DNA from: an uncultured Gammaproteobacteria bacterium
GTDB lineage: Bacteria; Pseudomonadota; Gammaproteobacteria; DRLM01
Direction of reading: 5' to 3'
NCBI GenBank assembly: GCA_947259075.1
Contig: CAMYKQ010000056.1
Location: forward strand, 1 to 43,271
Length of the DNA stretch: 43,271 bases
The notes below the pieces were generated by a model. It was not told where the DNA came from and made no database searches. It was given only the letters and a program-made list of their open reading frames with translations. Made by a program: the position numbers and the translations under genes. Shown here in pieces: positions 1 through 9,543 of the stretch. Positions within the stretch are counted from its first letter, which is position 1. Each line of letters starts with the position of its first letter.

Positions 1-150
1 CAAGGCGGGAGGGCGAGGCCAGTTTTTCGATCGTTCGAGGGAAGAGCGAAGCGAAGGGTGGAGCCGTCGCTATTTGACGAGAAGGATCGGAAAAATGGAC
101 CGCTCTCCCACCGGCGCAGTAGATCAGACCCAAGTCCGACAAGCTCCTAG
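1..150 (+). repeat. Truncated copy of a palindromic MITE-like repeat
   Basis: This stretch matches the reverse complement of 12350-12535 over almost its whole length, with scattered substitutions. The window edge cuts off roughly the first 36 bases of the element. The right end at 136-150 reads CCGACAAGCTCCTAG, one base different from the 15-base inverted repeat of the full copy. The interior carries the same imperfect palindrome. No protein-coding potential is evident. It lies upstream of parE, and the 94 bases between it and the parE start hold only a parE ribosome site (GAAGGA). Confidence 0.85.
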
Positions 151-244
151 CGTTCTCTTTTTTGAAAAGGCGGGCCTTAGGTCCGCGGGGACGGAAGGCG
201 GCCTGTTTGATCGCGTTGCACCTGTATTGATATGAAGGATTGCC

Positions 245-2131
245 ATGAGCACTGATTACGATGCCGCCGCTATTGAGGTGCTGACCGGACTGGAGCCAGT
301 ACGCAAGCGCCCCGGCATGTACACCGACACCAGCCGGCCTAATCACCTCGCGCAAGAGGTGATCGATAATAGCGTCGACGAGGCCATCGCCGGTCACGCC
401 AAGCGCATCGAGGTCATCCTCTACAAAGACGGTTCGCTGGAGGTGAAGGACGACGGCCGCGGCATGCCGGTGGATGTGCATCCTGGCGAAAAGATTTCCG
501 GGGTGGAAGTGATTCTTACCCGGCTGCATGCGGGCGGCAAATTCTCCAACAAGAATTACCGTTTCTCCGGCGGCCTGCACGGTGTCGGCGTGTCGGTGGT
601 CAATGCCTTATCCAAACATTTGGAAGTGTGGGTGCGCCGCGGCGGCAAAGAATTCAATATGGCCTTCGCGGGCGGCGAGAAGGCGTCGAATCTGAAGGAG
701 GTGGGTCAGGTTGGTAAAAACAATACCGGCACCACCGTGCATTTTTGGCCCGACCCCAAATATTTCGACACGCCTAAATTCCTGGTGCCCAAACTCAAAC
801 ATATCCTGCGCGCCAAGGCGGTGTTGTGCCCCGGCCTGCTGGTAAAGTTTTTTGACGAGGCCAGCGGCGAACACGAACAGTGGCAATACCAAGACGGGCT
901 CAAGGACTATCTGCTCGATGCCTTGCACGGTTTCGAGATGCTGCCCGACGAACCCTTCACCGGCGTCATGGAGGGTAACCACGAGGCCGCCGAGTGGGCG
1001 GTGGTGTGGCTGCCCGCGGGCGGCGAGCTGGTCGGCGAGAGTTACGTGAATTTGATTCCGACGCCGCAGGGCGGCACGCATGTCAATGGTCTGCGTACTG
1101 GCCTCACCGAGGCGGTGCGCGAGTTTTGCGAATTTCGCGATCTGCTGCCGCGCGGCGTGCGCCTGGCGCCCGAGGATGTGTGGGAGCGCTGCGCGCATGT
1201 GCTGTCGGTGAAGATGCAGGACCCGCAGTTCAGCGGCCAGACCAAGGATCGTCTGTCTTCGCGCGAGTGCGCGCCTTTCGTTTCCGGCGTGGTGAAGGAC
1301 GCCTTCAGTTTGTGGCTCAATCAGCACATCGAGGCCGGCGAGCGCATCGCGCATTACGCCATCAATAACGCGCAGGCGCGTTTGCGCGCGGACAAAAAAG
1401 TGGTGCGCAAAAAAATCACCGCCGGACCAGCGCTGCCGGGCAAGCTGGCCGATTGCAGTTCGCAGGATTTGGCGCGCACGGAATTATTTTTAGTCGAAGG
1501 CGATTCCGCCGGCGGTTCCGCCAAGCAGGCGCGCAGCCGTGATTTCCAAGCGGTGATGCCGCTGCGCGGCAAGATACTCAATACCTGGGAAGTCGATCCC
1601 GCCGAAGTCTTGGGCTCGCAGGAGGTGCATGATATCTCCGTGGCCATCGGCGTCGAGCCCGGCTCCGATAATCTAAACGGGCTGCGTTACGGCAAGGTCT
1701 GCATCCTCGCCGATGCCGACTCCGACGGCGCGCATATCGCTACCTTGCTCTGCGCGCTGTTCCTGCGCCACTTCCGTTCACTGGTGACGGCGGGGCATGT
1801 ATTCGTCGCCATGCCGCCGCTGTATCGCATCGATGTCGGCAAAAATGTTTATTACGCCCTCGATGACGCCGAGAAACAGGGCGTGCTCGACCGCATCGCC
1901 GCCGAAAAGCTCAAGGGCAAAATCAACGTGCAGCGCTTCAAAGGGCTGGGGGAGATGAATCCCCTGCAATTGCGCGAGACCACGGTTGACCCCGATACCC
2001 GCCGTCTGGTGCAGCTCACGGTGAGTGCCAGCGATGATACCGACGCCTTAATGGATATGTTGCTCGCCAAGCGCCGCGCCCCTGACCGCCGCGACTGGTT
2101 AGAAAAGAAAGGCAATCTTGCCTTGGTGTAA
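245..2131 (+). CDS. parE: DNA topoisomerase IV subunit B
   Basis: This is the ATPase subunit of topoisomerase IV, which decatenates daughter chromosomes together with ParC (encoded at 6199). It has 628 residues, against about 630 in E. coli. The GHKL ATPase site is complete: EVIDNSVDEA around residue 38 (Asn42 would chelate Mg), DDGRGMP at 69-75 and GGLHGVG at 109-115. The TOPRIM domain shows EGDSAGG from Glu418 and DADSDGAH from 490. These features, with the linked parC, make ParE more likely than GyrB, which is longer. The ATG follows GAAGGA at a suitable distance. The operon partner is not adjacent: four unrelated genes separate it from parC. Confidence 0.95.
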   Translation: MSTDYDAAAIEVLTGLEPVRKRPGMYTDTSRPNHLAQEVIDNSVDEAIAGHAKRIEVILYKDGSLEVKDDGRGMPVDVHPGEKISGVEVILTRLHAGGKFSNKNYRFSGGLHGVGVSVVNALSKHLEVWVRRGGKEFNMAFAGGEKASNLKEVGQVGKNNTGTTVHFWPDPKYFDTPKFLVPKLKHILRAKAVLCPGLLVKFFDEASGEHEQWQYQDGLKDYLLDALHGFEMLPDEPFTGVMEGNHEAAEWAVVWLPAGGELVGESYVNLIPTPQGGTHVNGLRTGLTEAVREFCEFRDLLPRGVRLAPEDVWERCAHVLSVKMQDPQFSGQTKDRLSSRECAPFVSGVVKDAFSLWLNQHIEAGERIAHYAINNAQARLRADKKVVRKKITAGPALPGKLADCSSQDLARTELFLVEGDSAGGSAKQARSRDFQAVMPLRGKILNTWEVDPAEVLGSQEVHDISVAIGVEPGSDNLNGLRYGKVCILADADSDGAHIATLLCALFLRHFRSLVTAGHVFVAMPPLYRIDVGKNVYYALDDAEKQGVLDRIAAEKLKGKINVQRFKGLGEMNPLQLRETTVDPDTRRLVQLTVSASDDTDALMDMLLAKRRAPDRRDWLEKKGNLALV

Positions 2132-2141
2132 AGTCCTCTTC

Positions 2142-2160
2142 GGCCCCGCCGCGCGGGGCC
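2142..2160 (+). terminator. Rho-independent terminator after parE
   Basis: An 8-bp perfect GC stem, GGCCCCGC with GCGGGGCC, encloses a three-base loop eleven bases after the parE stop codon. It is followed by a modest T-rich stretch (ATATCTGTTTT). It separates parE from the chemoreceptor cluster. Confidence 0.75.
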
Positions 2161-2271
2161 ATATCTGTTTTCTGCTCCAATATCTTCACGCTGCTCCGTT
2201 TATTAATTAGCTGTTTCTCATTTAGTTTTTCGTCACATTAACTTATTAAAAGTATTGTAAATAAAAAAATC

Positions 2272-2299
2272 TAAAGCTTCATTTCATGTATGTCGATTG
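2272..2299 (+). promoter_or_regulatory. Possible sigma-28 (FliA) promoter for the chemoreceptor
   Basis: The AT-rich gap 2161-2358 contains TAAA at 2272-2275 and GTCGATTG at 2292-2299, 16 bases apart. The FliA consensus is TAAA-N15-GCCGATAA, so the upstream box fits, the downstream box matches 5 of 8, and the spacer is one base long. Chemoreceptor genes are often FliA-dependent. The match is weak and could be chance in an AT-rich gap. Confidence 0.25.
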
Positions 2300-2358
2300 C
2301 CTTGAGGGTGTAGAGAACCCGGTTTCTGAATTACGAAGCTGCACGGCAGGGAATATTC

Positions 2359-3987
2359 ATGGGAATGATGACGGAATTTTTATCTGATCTTAGCTGGAAG
2401 AAAAAGATCTTTGGTATAACCGGCTTGTTCATGCTCGGCATCATCGTCGAAGCGGTGGTGGGCGGATACACCATCGTCGGTCAGAACCGTACCATGCAGG
2501 CGGCCCTGGCCTTCTCGCAGAGCAAGGTGGATGCCGCCATGACGGCGCGCAGTGCCATCTTGGAAATGGGCCGCGCCCAAGCCGAATTGATCAGCTACGC
2601 CGAATCACAGCAAATACGCCAAGCGGCGGTGATGGCGATACGCGCCTCTTCCACTCTGGAGGAGGCCGTCGTGGGCCTGTCGAAAACGCTGCAAGACGAC
2701 CCCGCCGTGGAAGAGTTGATGAGCCTGGTTCAGGAGATCAAGCCCGAGAAGATGAATGTCATCAAGGCCGCGCGCGCGAATGACGATGCGCGCGCGTTGG
2801 AATTGGATGCCGCCATGCGCGCAAGCCTGGACCGGATCGAAATCCTCTCGCAGGGTATCGTGGTGGCACAACGCAGCAAGCTCGATGAGGCGATCAAGGA
2901 CTTGGATGAGGCGGCGCAATCCACCTTAATTTTATTGGCCGTTTTCGTGGGTGTGGGTCTGATCGTGGGCATCGTTATCAGCCTGATCGCCGCGCATCTG
3001 ATGACCAAGCCCTTGGCGGTGCTGGACCAATCCATGGCGGCCTTATCAAAGGGTGACTTGTCCATCACCTTGCCGCCCGCGGGTAAAGACGAAATCGGCC
3101 GCACCATTGGCTCCATGGGCTTGATGGTGCGCGATCTCCATGACTTGGTGGAAAAAGTGTATGAAGGCGCGGGCAAACTCTCCGATCAAGCCGACGGCGT
3201 GACGCGTACCGCCGACGACATCAAAGAAGTGTCTTCTATTCTGCATGCGTCGGTAAAGGAAATTAAGCAGGATGCCGAAGTGGTGCTGCAGGCCGCGACG
3301 GAAGCCATGGCGCAGTTGGTTGCCGCCGGCAACGCCGCGCAGTTCACTGCGGAAACCTCTGAACGTGTCGCCCACGAAATCGACGACACCGTCACCGGCT
3401 TCAAACAATTTCAAGAGCAGATGGCCTCCACCGCAAGCGTTACGCGGGAACTCGCGAAAACCACTGACACCATCAGCGCCATCACCAATACGATTCGCGA
3501 TATTTCCTCCCAGACCAATCTGCTGGCCTTGAATGCGGCCATCGAAGCCGCGCGTGCCGGCGAGCAGGGCCGCGGCTTCGCGGTGGTGGCGGACGAAGTG
3601 CGTAATCTGGCGAAGCGCACCGAGGCCGCGACTACGGAGATTGCCAGTTTGGTGGGCAGTATCGGCGGGAATATCGAGCACACGGTCAGCATGCTGGAAA
3701 GCACGATGCTGAAGGCGAATAATAACGCCGAGCGTTTGCAAAAAGTCGCAATCGATACCACGGACAGTAACGAGCAGGTGCGTGCGGTGCAGGATAGCAT
3801 CCGCGGCATCGAAAACTTGATGAATGATCAGGAACGGGCCATTGCCGGCATCCATACCGCTGTCGGCAATTTATACGCCTTGAGCACGGATACCAATAAG
3901 CAGACCGAGTTGTTGAATGGTTTATCGGGGGATTTGAACGTCGCGGCGGGTGAGCTGAGTTTGGTCGTCGATAAATTCAAACTTTGA
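2359..3987 (+). CDS. Methyl-accepting chemotaxis protein
   Basis: This is a transmembrane chemoreceptor of 542 residues that would signal to CheA/CheW. It has a hydrophobic segment near residues 16-38, an all-helical periplasmic sensor of about 150 residues without a recognisable PAS or Cache fold (four-helix-bundle-like), and a second membrane segment near 191-214. A HAMP domain follows ([19 protein letters not shown]), then a long signalling coiled coil. Its conserved hairpin tip near 377-420 includes [20 protein letters not shown] and [17 protein letters not shown]. There is no C-terminal CheR/CheB tether pentapeptide. The stop is only 39 bases before the peroxidase gene on the same strand, so the receptor may be co-transcribed with the redox cluster and sense a related signal; that link is inference. 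A second in-frame ATG three codons downstream is also possible. Confidence 0.93.
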   Translation: MGMMTEFLSDLSWKKKIFGITGLFMLGIIVEAVVGGYTIVGQNRTMQAALAFSQSKVDAAMTARSAILEMGRAQAELISYAESQQIRQAAVMAIRASSTLEEAVVGLSKTLQDDPAVEELMSLVQEIKPEKMNVIKAARANDDARALELDAAMRASLDRIEILSQGIVVAQRSKLDEAIKDLDEAAQSTLILLAVFVGVGLIVGIVISLIAAHLMTKPLAVLDQSMAALSKGDLSITLPPAGKDEIGRTIGSMGLMVRDLHDLVEKVYEGAGKLSDQADGVTRTADDIKEVSSILHASVKEIKQDAEVVLQAATEAMAQLVAAGNAAQFTAETSERVAHEIDDTVTGFKQFQEQMASTASVTRELAKTTDTISAITNTIRDISSQTNLLALNAAIEAARAGEQGRGFAVVADEVRNLAKRTEAATTEIASLVGSIGGNIEHTVSMLESTMLKANNNAERLQKVAIDTTDSNEQVRAVQDSIRGIENLMNDQERAIAGIHTAVGNLYALSTDTNKQTELLNGLSGDLNVAAGELSLVVDKFKL

Positions 3988-4026
3988 GCGGGACAATGCA
4001 ACCATGATTGGCGAGGAGTGAGTTAA

Positions 4027-5022
4027 ATGAAGAGTTCGATGATGATGACGGTGATGATAGGCTTGCTGCTGAGCATGAATCTGCAGGCCGCTCCCAAGGA
4101 GGATTATCTGCGCCCTGAGAAGGTGCCCGCCCCGGCGAGCAATAAAATAACGCCCGAGCGCGTCGAACTGGGCAAGGCCCTGTTCTTCGATCCGCGCCTT
4201 TCCGGCTCCAACTGGATCAGTTGCGCCACCTGTCACAATCCGGCCCTCGGCTGGTCCGACGGCTTACCCACCGCTATCGGTCATGGCATGAAGGTGCTGG
4301 GGCGCGCGACGCCGACGATTCTGAATACGGCGTACCAGCGCAAACAAATGTGGGATGGCCGTTTTCGCAGCTTGGAAGACCAAGCATTGGGGCCCATCGC
4401 CGCGGATGTTGAGATGAACCAAGATTTGGATGAGGTGGTCGCGGAGCTCAAGGTGATTCCCGGTTATGTGTCTATGTTTGAAAAGGCCTACCCCGGCGAA
4501 GGTGTGAGTCAAGCGACCATCGCCAAGGCTCTGGCGAGTTTTGAGCGCACGGTCGTCTCCACGGAGGCGCCCTTCGACCGTTGGATAAAAGGCGACGAAA
4601 CGGCCATCAGCGAGTCGGCGAAAAACGGGTTTGCCTGGTTTGAAGATGGGAGTAAAGGCAACTGCGCCGCCTGCCACATGGGTTTCAATTTCATGGACGA
4701 CGGTTTTCATAATGTGGGCCTGAAAGGTAATCAAGATGCGGGCCGTTTCGCCGAGGTGCCGGTGCCGGTCATGAAGGGCGCCTTCAAGACGCCGACCTTG
4801 CGTGACATCACCCTCACGGCGCCGTATATGCACAATGGCATGTACGCCACCCTGGAAGAGGTGGTGGCGCACTATAACCGCGGCGGCGATACCAAAGATA
4901 ATCTGGATCCGAACCTGAAGCCGCTGAATCTGACGGCGCAAGAGCAGAAAGACATCGTGGAATTTTTAAAGACGCTGACCGGCGAACCTATGGTGGTCAC
5001 CGTGCCCCAACTGCCGCAATAA
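4027..5022 (+). CDS. Periplasmic diheme cytochrome c peroxidase / MauG family protein
   Basis: The product is a 331-residue exported protein with a signal peptide (about residues 1-21). It has two c-type heme motifs, CATCH at 66-70 and CAACH at 213-217, in the spacing of the bacterial diheme peroxidase/MauG family. The C-terminal half carries the family signature FKTPTLRDITLTAPYMHNGM. Such enzymes reduce hydrogen peroxide in the periplasm or, in the MauG branch, oxidise a protein partner. The sequence alone does not tell me which. GAGGAG upstream of the ATG gives a good ribosome site. The next two genes encode a cupredoxin and a diheme cytochrome c, which could be its electron donors. Confidence 0.9.
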   Translation: MKSSMMMTVMIGLLLSMNLQAAPKEDYLRPEKVPAPASNKITPERVELGKALFFDPRLSGSNWISCATCHNPALGWSDGLPTAIGHGMKVLGRATPTILNTAYQRKQMWDGRFRSLEDQALGPIAADVEMNQDLDEVVAELKVIPGYVSMFEKAYPGEGVSQATIAKALASFERTVVSTEAPFDRWIKGDETAISESAKNGFAWFEDGSKGNCAACHMGFNFMDDGFHNVGLKGNQDAGRFAEVPVPVMKGAFKTPTLRDITLTAPYMHNGMYATLEEVVAHYNRGGDTKDNLDPNLKPLNLTAQEQKDIVEFLKTLTGEPMVVTVPQLPQ

Positions 5023-5038
5023 GCCTGGAGGAATGGTA

Positions 5039-5371
5039 ATGAAGTCGAGAGTAATCATATTGCTGGGTTCCCTGCTGCTGGCGGCGGGCGGCGCTGGCGC
5101 GGCGGAATATACGGTGGCGCAGCACAATAAAACCTTCGAGAAAGACGGTGTCAAGGTGGAAAAAATGACCATCAAAGCCGGCGACACCGTCCATTTCAAA
5201 AATATGGATCCGTGGTTTCACAATGTCTTTTCCCTCTCGGATATTAAAACCTTTGATTTGGGTTCTTATCCCCAAGGGCAGCAAAAATCCGTGGTCTTCG
5301 ACAAACCGGGTACCGCGGAAGTGGAATGCGCCATCCATCCCCAAATGCTCATGGAGCTAGAGGTGCAGTAA
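5039..5371 (+). CDS. Amicyanin/plastocyanin-like cupredoxin
   Basis: This is a small exported blue-copper protein of 110 residues. A signal peptide ends near GAGAAEYT. The mature domain has the type 1 copper ligands: His in WFHNVFS and the cluster CAIHPQM. The Cys-x2-His-x2-Met spacing is that of amicyanin rather than plastocyanin. I chose the ATG at 5039 over the in-frame ATG at 5033 because the GGAGG site at 5027-5031 lies one base from the earlier start but seven from the later one. The stop overlaps the next start (TAATG), indicating coupled translation. It probably shuttles electrons between the neighbouring cytochromes. No methylamine dehydrogenase gene is present in the window. Confidence 0.88.
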   Translation: MKSRVIILLGSLLLAAGGAGAAEYTVAQHNKTFEKDGVKVEKMTIKAGDTVHFKNMDPWFHNVFSLSDIKTFDLGSYPQGQQKSVVFDKPGTAEVECAIHPQMLMELEVQ

Positions 5372-6033
5372 TGAAATTACGCTTGTTTGTCATCGGCGCG
5401 GTGGCGGTATTGGCGCAATGGATTTTATCCGGCGCCGCCGTCGCTACTGACAGCCGCGAGCGGATCGATATGGAAATTTCCAAGCCGGTGGTGCGGGGCG
5501 CGATTGTATTTAAAAATTATTGCACCCTTTGCCACGGCGAAGTCGCTGACGGTAGCGCGCGGGCGTCGAAACTCTATGAGGGTTTGGACTTGTCCATTTC
5601 GCCCGATTCGGTGGCGAGTTATGAGAAAATCATCCGCAAGGGCGGCGAGGGCGTGGGTAAATCACCCTTCATGCCGCCATGGGAAGGTGAATTATCGGAA
5701 GAACAGGTCAGCGACGTGATTGCCTATCTCGCCCTGGTGGGCAAGCCCGAGCGCCGTGGCGAGGTGGTGTTCAAGACCAATTGCGTGCTCTGTCACGGCG
5801 TCAAGGGGGACGGCAAGGGACGCGCCGCGGTCTTATACGATCCCAAACCCGCCGATCTCACCCGCAGCGACAAGAACGATATATACAAGACCATGATTAT
5901 CACCAATGGCGGCGCATCCATGGGCCGCTCACCCGTGATGCCGGTGTGGAGTGAGCAGTTGACGACTCAAGAGATCAAGGATGTGGTGAGTTATTTGCAC
6001 ACAATCCTGGTAGTGCCGCCGCCGGAAGGCTGA
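5371..6033 (+). CDS. Periplasmic diheme cytochrome c
   Basis: The gene encodes a 220-residue exported protein with a signal peptide of about 26 residues and two tandem class I cytochrome c domains. Heme sites are CTLCH at 51-55 and CVLCH at 138-142. Each domain has a candidate distal methionine further on (SPFMPPW and SPVMPVW). The start codon overlaps the stop of the cupredoxin gene by one base, so the two are translationally coupled. It most likely carries electrons to or from the upstream peroxidase. An earlier in-frame start at 5326 is unlikely because it would overlap the cupredoxin and hide the signal peptide. Confidence 0.9.
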   Translation: MKLRLFVIGAVAVLAQWILSGAAVATDSRERIDMEISKPVVRGAIVFKNYCTLCHGEVADGSARASKLYEGLDLSISPDSVASYEKIIRKGGEGVGKSPFMPPWEGELSEEQVSDVIAYLALVGKPERRGEVVFKTNCVLCHGVKGDGKGRAAVLYDPKPADLTRSDKNDIYKTMIITNGGASMGRSPVMPVWSEQLTTQEIKDVVSYLHTILVVPPPEG

Positions 6034-6059
6034 TTTGGTTCGCCAGGCATGACTCTATT

Positions 6060-6080
6060 CAGGGCCGCTACGCGGCCCTG
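6060..6080 (+). terminator. Terminator after the cytochrome cluster
   Basis: A 9-bp perfect stem, CAGGGCCGC with GCGGCCCTG, encloses a three-base loop 26 bases beyond the diheme cytochrome stop. It is followed by ATGCGTTTT. It closes the peroxidase-cupredoxin-cytochrome operon ahead of parC. Confidence 0.72.
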
Positions 6081-6198
6081 ATGCGTTTTGGCGGCGCTAT
6101 CCCCGCCCGGGTGCCATGCCCCAGTGATGATGCCGTATAATGCCGCTGCCCGCGTCCTCGTCCGAGTGCGCGTTTGTTTTGCGACAGGTAATCAGCAT

Positions 6199-8451
6199 AT
6201 GAGCACGGATCAATTGAGCCCGGACGGCATTGAGCGTCTGCCCTTGAAGATTTTCACCGAGAAGGCGTACCTGGACTATTCCATGTACGTCATTCTCGAC
6301 CGGGCCTTGCCCCACATCGGCGACGGCCTCAAACCGGTGCAGCGGCGCATCGTCTACGCCATGTCGGAGCTGGGCCTGACCGCGGCGGCGAAATATAAAA
6401 AATCGGCGCGCACCGTCGGTGACGTGCTGGGTAAATTCCACCCCCACGGCGACTCGGCCTGCTACGAGGCCATGGTGCTCATGGCCCAATCGTTTTCCTA
6501 TCGCTATCCGCTCATCGACGGCCAGGGCAACTGGGGCTCGCCGGACGATCCCAAATCCTTCGCGGCGATGCGTTACACCGAGTCGCGGCTGGCGCCTTAT
6601 GCCGAGGTGCTACTGAGCGAGCTCGGCCAGGGCACGGTGGATTGGGTGCCTAATTTCGATGGCACGCTCGAAGAGCCCGCGATGTTGCCCGCGCGTCTGC
6701 CCAATGTCTTGCTCAATGGCGCCACCGGCATCGCCGTGGGTATGGCCACCGACATCCTGCCGCACAACGCCCGCGAAGTTGCCGCCGCCTGTATCCGTTT
6801 ATTGGAAGAACCGCAGGCCAGCGTCGCGCAATTGTGTGAGCAGGTCTTGGGGCCGGATTTTCCCACCGATGCCGAGATCATTACCCCGCGCGCCGATTTG
6901 TTGCAGCTGTACGAGACCGGCAATGGCTCGGTGCGGCTGCGCGCCCGTTATGAAATGGAAGACGGCGACATCGTCGTCACCGCGCTGCCCTACCAAGTCT
7001 CCGGCTCTAAAATTCTGGAGCAGATCGCGGCGCAGATGAATGCCAAAAAACTGCCGATGGTGGAGGACCTGCGCGACGAATCCGACCACGAAAATCCCAC
7101 GCGCTTGGTGATCGTCACCCGTTCCAATCGGGTGGACAGCGAGGCCTTGATGGCCCACCTGTTCGCGACCACGGATTTGGAGCGCAGCTACCGCGTCAAC
7201 TTTAATGTCATCGGTCTCGACGGCCGGCCGCGCGTGAAAAATCTACGCGAGATGCTGACGGAGTGGCTGGAGTTCCGCACCACTACCGTCCGCCGCCGTT
7301 TGCAATACCGTTTGGACAAAGTGCTGCAACGCCTGCAGATCCTCGACGGTCTGTTGGTCGCCTATCTCAATCTCGACGAGGTCATCCGTATCATCCGTTA
7401 CGAGGACGAACCCAAGGCCGTCTTGATGGCGCGTTTTTCCTTGAGCGAAATTCAAGCCGACGCCATTTTGGATTTAAAGCTGCGTCACTTGGCCAAGCTG
7501 GAAGAGATGAAGATCCGCGGCGAACAGAGCGAGCTGGCCAAGGAGCGCGACACTCTGGAACGTATCCTCGGTTCGAAGAGGCGCTTACATGCCTTGATTC
7601 GCGCCGAGATCGAGGCCGACGCCGGAAAATATGGCGATCCGCGGCGCTCGCCCTTGGTGGCGCGCAGCGCGGCGCTGGCCTTCTCGGCGGATACGCTGGT
7701 GCCCAGCGAAGCGGCCACCGTGGTCTTGTCACAGATGGGCTGGGTGCGCACGGCCAAGGGTCACGAGATCGATCCGGCGAGTTTGAGTTACAAGGCGGGC
7801 GACGGCTTCGCCTTCGCGGCGCGCGGGCGCAGCAATCAACCGGCGGTGTTCCTCGATTCCACGGGGCGGAGTTATTCGCTGCCCGCGCACAGCCTGCCTT
7901 CGGCGCGCGGCCAGGGCGAGCCGCTCACCGGCCGCCTCAGCCCGCCGCCGGGCGCGGTGTTCGCGGGGCTGATGCTGGGCAATCCGGAGGACCATTATCT
8001 GCTCGCCAGCGACGCGGGCTATGGCTTCGTGATCAAACTCGCCGATCTGTACGCGAAAAATAAAAGCGGCAAGGCGGTGCTGTCCCTGCCCAAGGGCGCG
8101 CGGGTGCTGGCGCCGGCCCGGGTGCATGATCCGGCCGCCGATCTGGTCGCCGCGGTCAATAACCACGGCCGCATGCTGGTGGTGCCGCTCTCAGAATTAC
8201 CCGCCCTCACCAAGGGCAAGGGCAATAAGATCATCGGCATCCCCTCGGCCAAACTGGCGGCGCGCGAGGAGTTCGTGGTCGCCATGGCGGCGGTGCCCGC
8301 CGGGGGCACGCTCGTCATCCACGCCGGTCAGCGCCACATGAACCTGAAACGGGCGGACCTGGAGGCCTACGCCGGGGAACGCGGACGGCGCGGCACGGCT
8401 CTGCCGCGAGGCTTCCAAAAGGTCGACCGTTTGTCGGTCGATTTGGGCTGA
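6199..8451 (+). CDS. parC: DNA topoisomerase IV subunit A
   Basis: This is the DNA-cleaving subunit of topoisomerase IV, 750 residues, close to E. coli ParC (752). The catalytic tyrosine is Tyr126, in [11 protein letters not shown]. The quinolone-determining segment [17 protein letters not shown] retains the wild-type serine (Ser86) and glutamate (Glu90). The reading frame stays open back to 6088, but the homology begins at [16 protein letters not shown], so I take the ATG at 6199 despite its weak ribosome site (AGGT). The C-terminal third, with repeated GxxxR-type strands, is the DNA-wrapping propeller of the family. Confidence 0.95.
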   Translation: MSTDQLSPDGIERLPLKIFTEKAYLDYSMYVILDRALPHIGDGLKPVQRRIVYAMSELGLTAAAKYKKSARTVGDVLGKFHPHGDSACYEAMVLMAQSFSYRYPLIDGQGNWGSPDDPKSFAAMRYTESRLAPYAEVLLSELGQGTVDWVPNFDGTLEEPAMLPARLPNVLLNGATGIAVGMATDILPHNAREVAAACIRLLEEPQASVAQLCEQVLGPDFPTDAEIITPRADLLQLYETGNGSVRLRARYEMEDGDIVVTALPYQVSGSKILEQIAAQMNAKKLPMVEDLRDESDHENPTRLVIVTRSNRVDSEALMAHLFATTDLERSYRVNFNVIGLDGRPRVKNLREMLTEWLEFRTTTVRRRLQYRLDKVLQRLQILDGLLVAYLNLDEVIRIIRYEDEPKAVLMARFSLSEIQADAILDLKLRHLAKLEEMKIRGEQSELAKERDTLERILGSKRRLHALIRAEIEADAGKYGDPRRSPLVARSAALAFSADTLVPSEAATVVLSQMGWVRTAKGHEIDPASLSYKAGDGFAFAARGRSNQPAVFLDSTGRSYSLPAHSLPSARGQGEPLTGRLSPPPGAVFAGLMLGNPEDHYLLASDAGYGFVIKLADLYAKNKSGKAVLSLPKGARVLAPARVHDPAADLVAAVNNHGRMLVVPLSELPALTKGKGNKIIGIPSAKLAAREEFVVAMAAVPAGGTLVIHAGQRHMNLKRADLEAYAGERGRRGTALPRGFQKVDRLSVDLG

Positions 8452-8524
8452 TAGCGCGGCCGGGCGGCGGGATCGAAACCGTTTTTTTGCTGTCGAAGCG
8501 AAGGTTTGCCGGGGAGGGGGCGGG

Positions 8525-8553
8525 CTTGAAATGTCCACCTGCCACCCCCACCC
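8525..8553 (+). promoter_or_regulatory. Sigma-32 (heat shock) promoter of htpX
   Basis: CTTGAAA at 8525-8531 is a perfect match to the sigma-32 -35 box. After 14 bases, CCCCAC at 8546-8551 matches five of six bases of the -10 box CCCCAT. The initiation point would be near 8560, about 30 bases before the htpX start. htpX is a heat-shock gene in E. coli, which fits. Confidence 0.65.
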
Positions 8554-8592
8554 TGAAACCTGTTTGCCACTCACTAACTGGAGCCTTTTCAG

Positions 8593-9477
8593 ATGAAGCG
8601 CATCATGCTTTTTCTTGCCACCAACTTAGCCATCATCGTGGTGCTGAGTATTACCCTGCGCATCCTCGGCGTCGAGCGCATCCTCGACGAGCAGGGGACG
8701 GGCTTGAATATAAACGCCTTGCTGGTATTCGCGGCGGTGTTCGGTATGGGCGGTTCCTTCCTCTCCTTGGCGATTTCCAAATGGACCGCCAAGCGCTTTA
8801 CCGGCGCCAAAGTGATCGAGCAGCCGCGTAACGAGGAAGAGCGCTGGCTGGTCGAGACCGTGCAGCGTCAGGCCCGCGCCGCGGGCATCGACATGCCGGA
8901 GGTGGCGATTTACGATGCGCCGGACGTCAACGCCTTCGCCACCGGCATGCGCCGCAATAGTGCGTTGGTGGCGGTGAGCACGGGTTTGCTGCGCTCAATG
9001 AGCCGCGATGAGGCCGAGGCGGTGCTGGGTCACGAAGTGAGTCACGTTGCCAATGGCGATATGGTTACCCTGGCCTTGATCCAAGGCGTGGTGAACACCT
9101 TCGTGATTTTCCTGTCGCGGGTCATCGGCCATTTGGTGGACCGCGTGGTGTTCAAGAATGAGCGTGGCCACGGCCCGGCGTTTTGGGTAACGACCATCGT
9201 CGCCGAGCTGGTGCTGGGCATTCTCGCTAGTACCATCGTGATGTGGTTCAGCCGTCAGCGTGAATTCCGCGCCGACGCGGGCGGTGCGAAGCTGGCGGGG
9301 CGGCAGAAGATGATCAGTGCCTTGGAACGTTTGGCGCAGGCGCATAACCCCCAGCCCTTGCCGGATCAGATGGCGGCCTTCGGCATTTCCGGCGGCATCG
9401 CCCACGGTTTGAAGCGCTTGTTCATGACCCATCCGCCCTTGGAGGAGCGCATCGCCGCGCTGCGCGCGCAGGCTTAA
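8593..9477 (+). CDS. htpX: Membrane zinc metalloprotease HtpX
   Basis: HtpX is an M48-family inner-membrane protease that degrades misfolded membrane proteins. The protein has 294 residues (E. coli 293). Two N-terminal membrane helices flank [15 protein letters not shown]. The zinc site is HEVSH at 147-151, with the third ligand Glu224 in [13 protein letters not shown]. Two further hydrophobic segments lie between these motifs. A GGAG ribosome site at 8580-8583 precedes the ATG. The upstream sigma-32-like promoter suggests heat induction, and a bidirectional terminator lies downstream. Confidence 0.95.
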   Translation: MKRIMLFLATNLAIIVVLSITLRILGVERILDEQGTGLNINALLVFAAVFGMGGSFLSLAISKWTAKRFTGAKVIEQPRNEEERWLVETVQRQARAAGIDMPEVAIYDAPDVNAFATGMRRNSALVAVSTGLLRSMSRDEAEAVLGHEVSHVANGDMVTLALIQGVVNTFVIFLSRVIGHLVDRVVFKNERGHGPAFWVTTIVAELVLGILASTIVMWFSRQREFRADAGGAKLAGRQKMISALERLAQAHNPQPLPDQMAAFGISGGIAHGLKRLFMTHPPLEERIAALRAQA

Positions 9478-9500
9478 TCGCGCTCCGGGCGTTAATAAAA

Positions 9501-9533
9501 AAGGCCGCCACCCGCAGCGCAGGTGACGGCCTT
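9501..9533. terminator. Bidirectional terminator between htpX and the FimX-like gene
   Basis: AAGGCCGCCACC and GGTGACGGCCTT form a 12-bp stem with one G-T pair around a nine-base loop. CGTTTTT follows on the plus strand and the complement of TAATAAAA on the minus strand. It lies between two convergent genes and can serve both. Confidence 0.85.
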
Positions 9534-9543
9534 CGTTTTTGTC

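Noticed and set aside
4264-4941. Long minus-strand open frames inside cytochrome peroxidase and other GC-rich genes (also 3046-3855, 20197-21045, 22600-24309).
   Set aside because: They are antisense to confidently identified genes, have His/Arg/Gly-rich low-complexity composition and no recognisable motifs or ribosome sites.
5033-5038. First ATG of the cupredoxin frame.
   Set aside because: It is one base from GGAGG, too close for initiation; the second ATG is seven bases away.
6088-6198. Upstream extension of parC by 37 residues.
   Set aside because: No homology, it begins next to the terminator hairpin, and the family N-terminus aligns at 6199.
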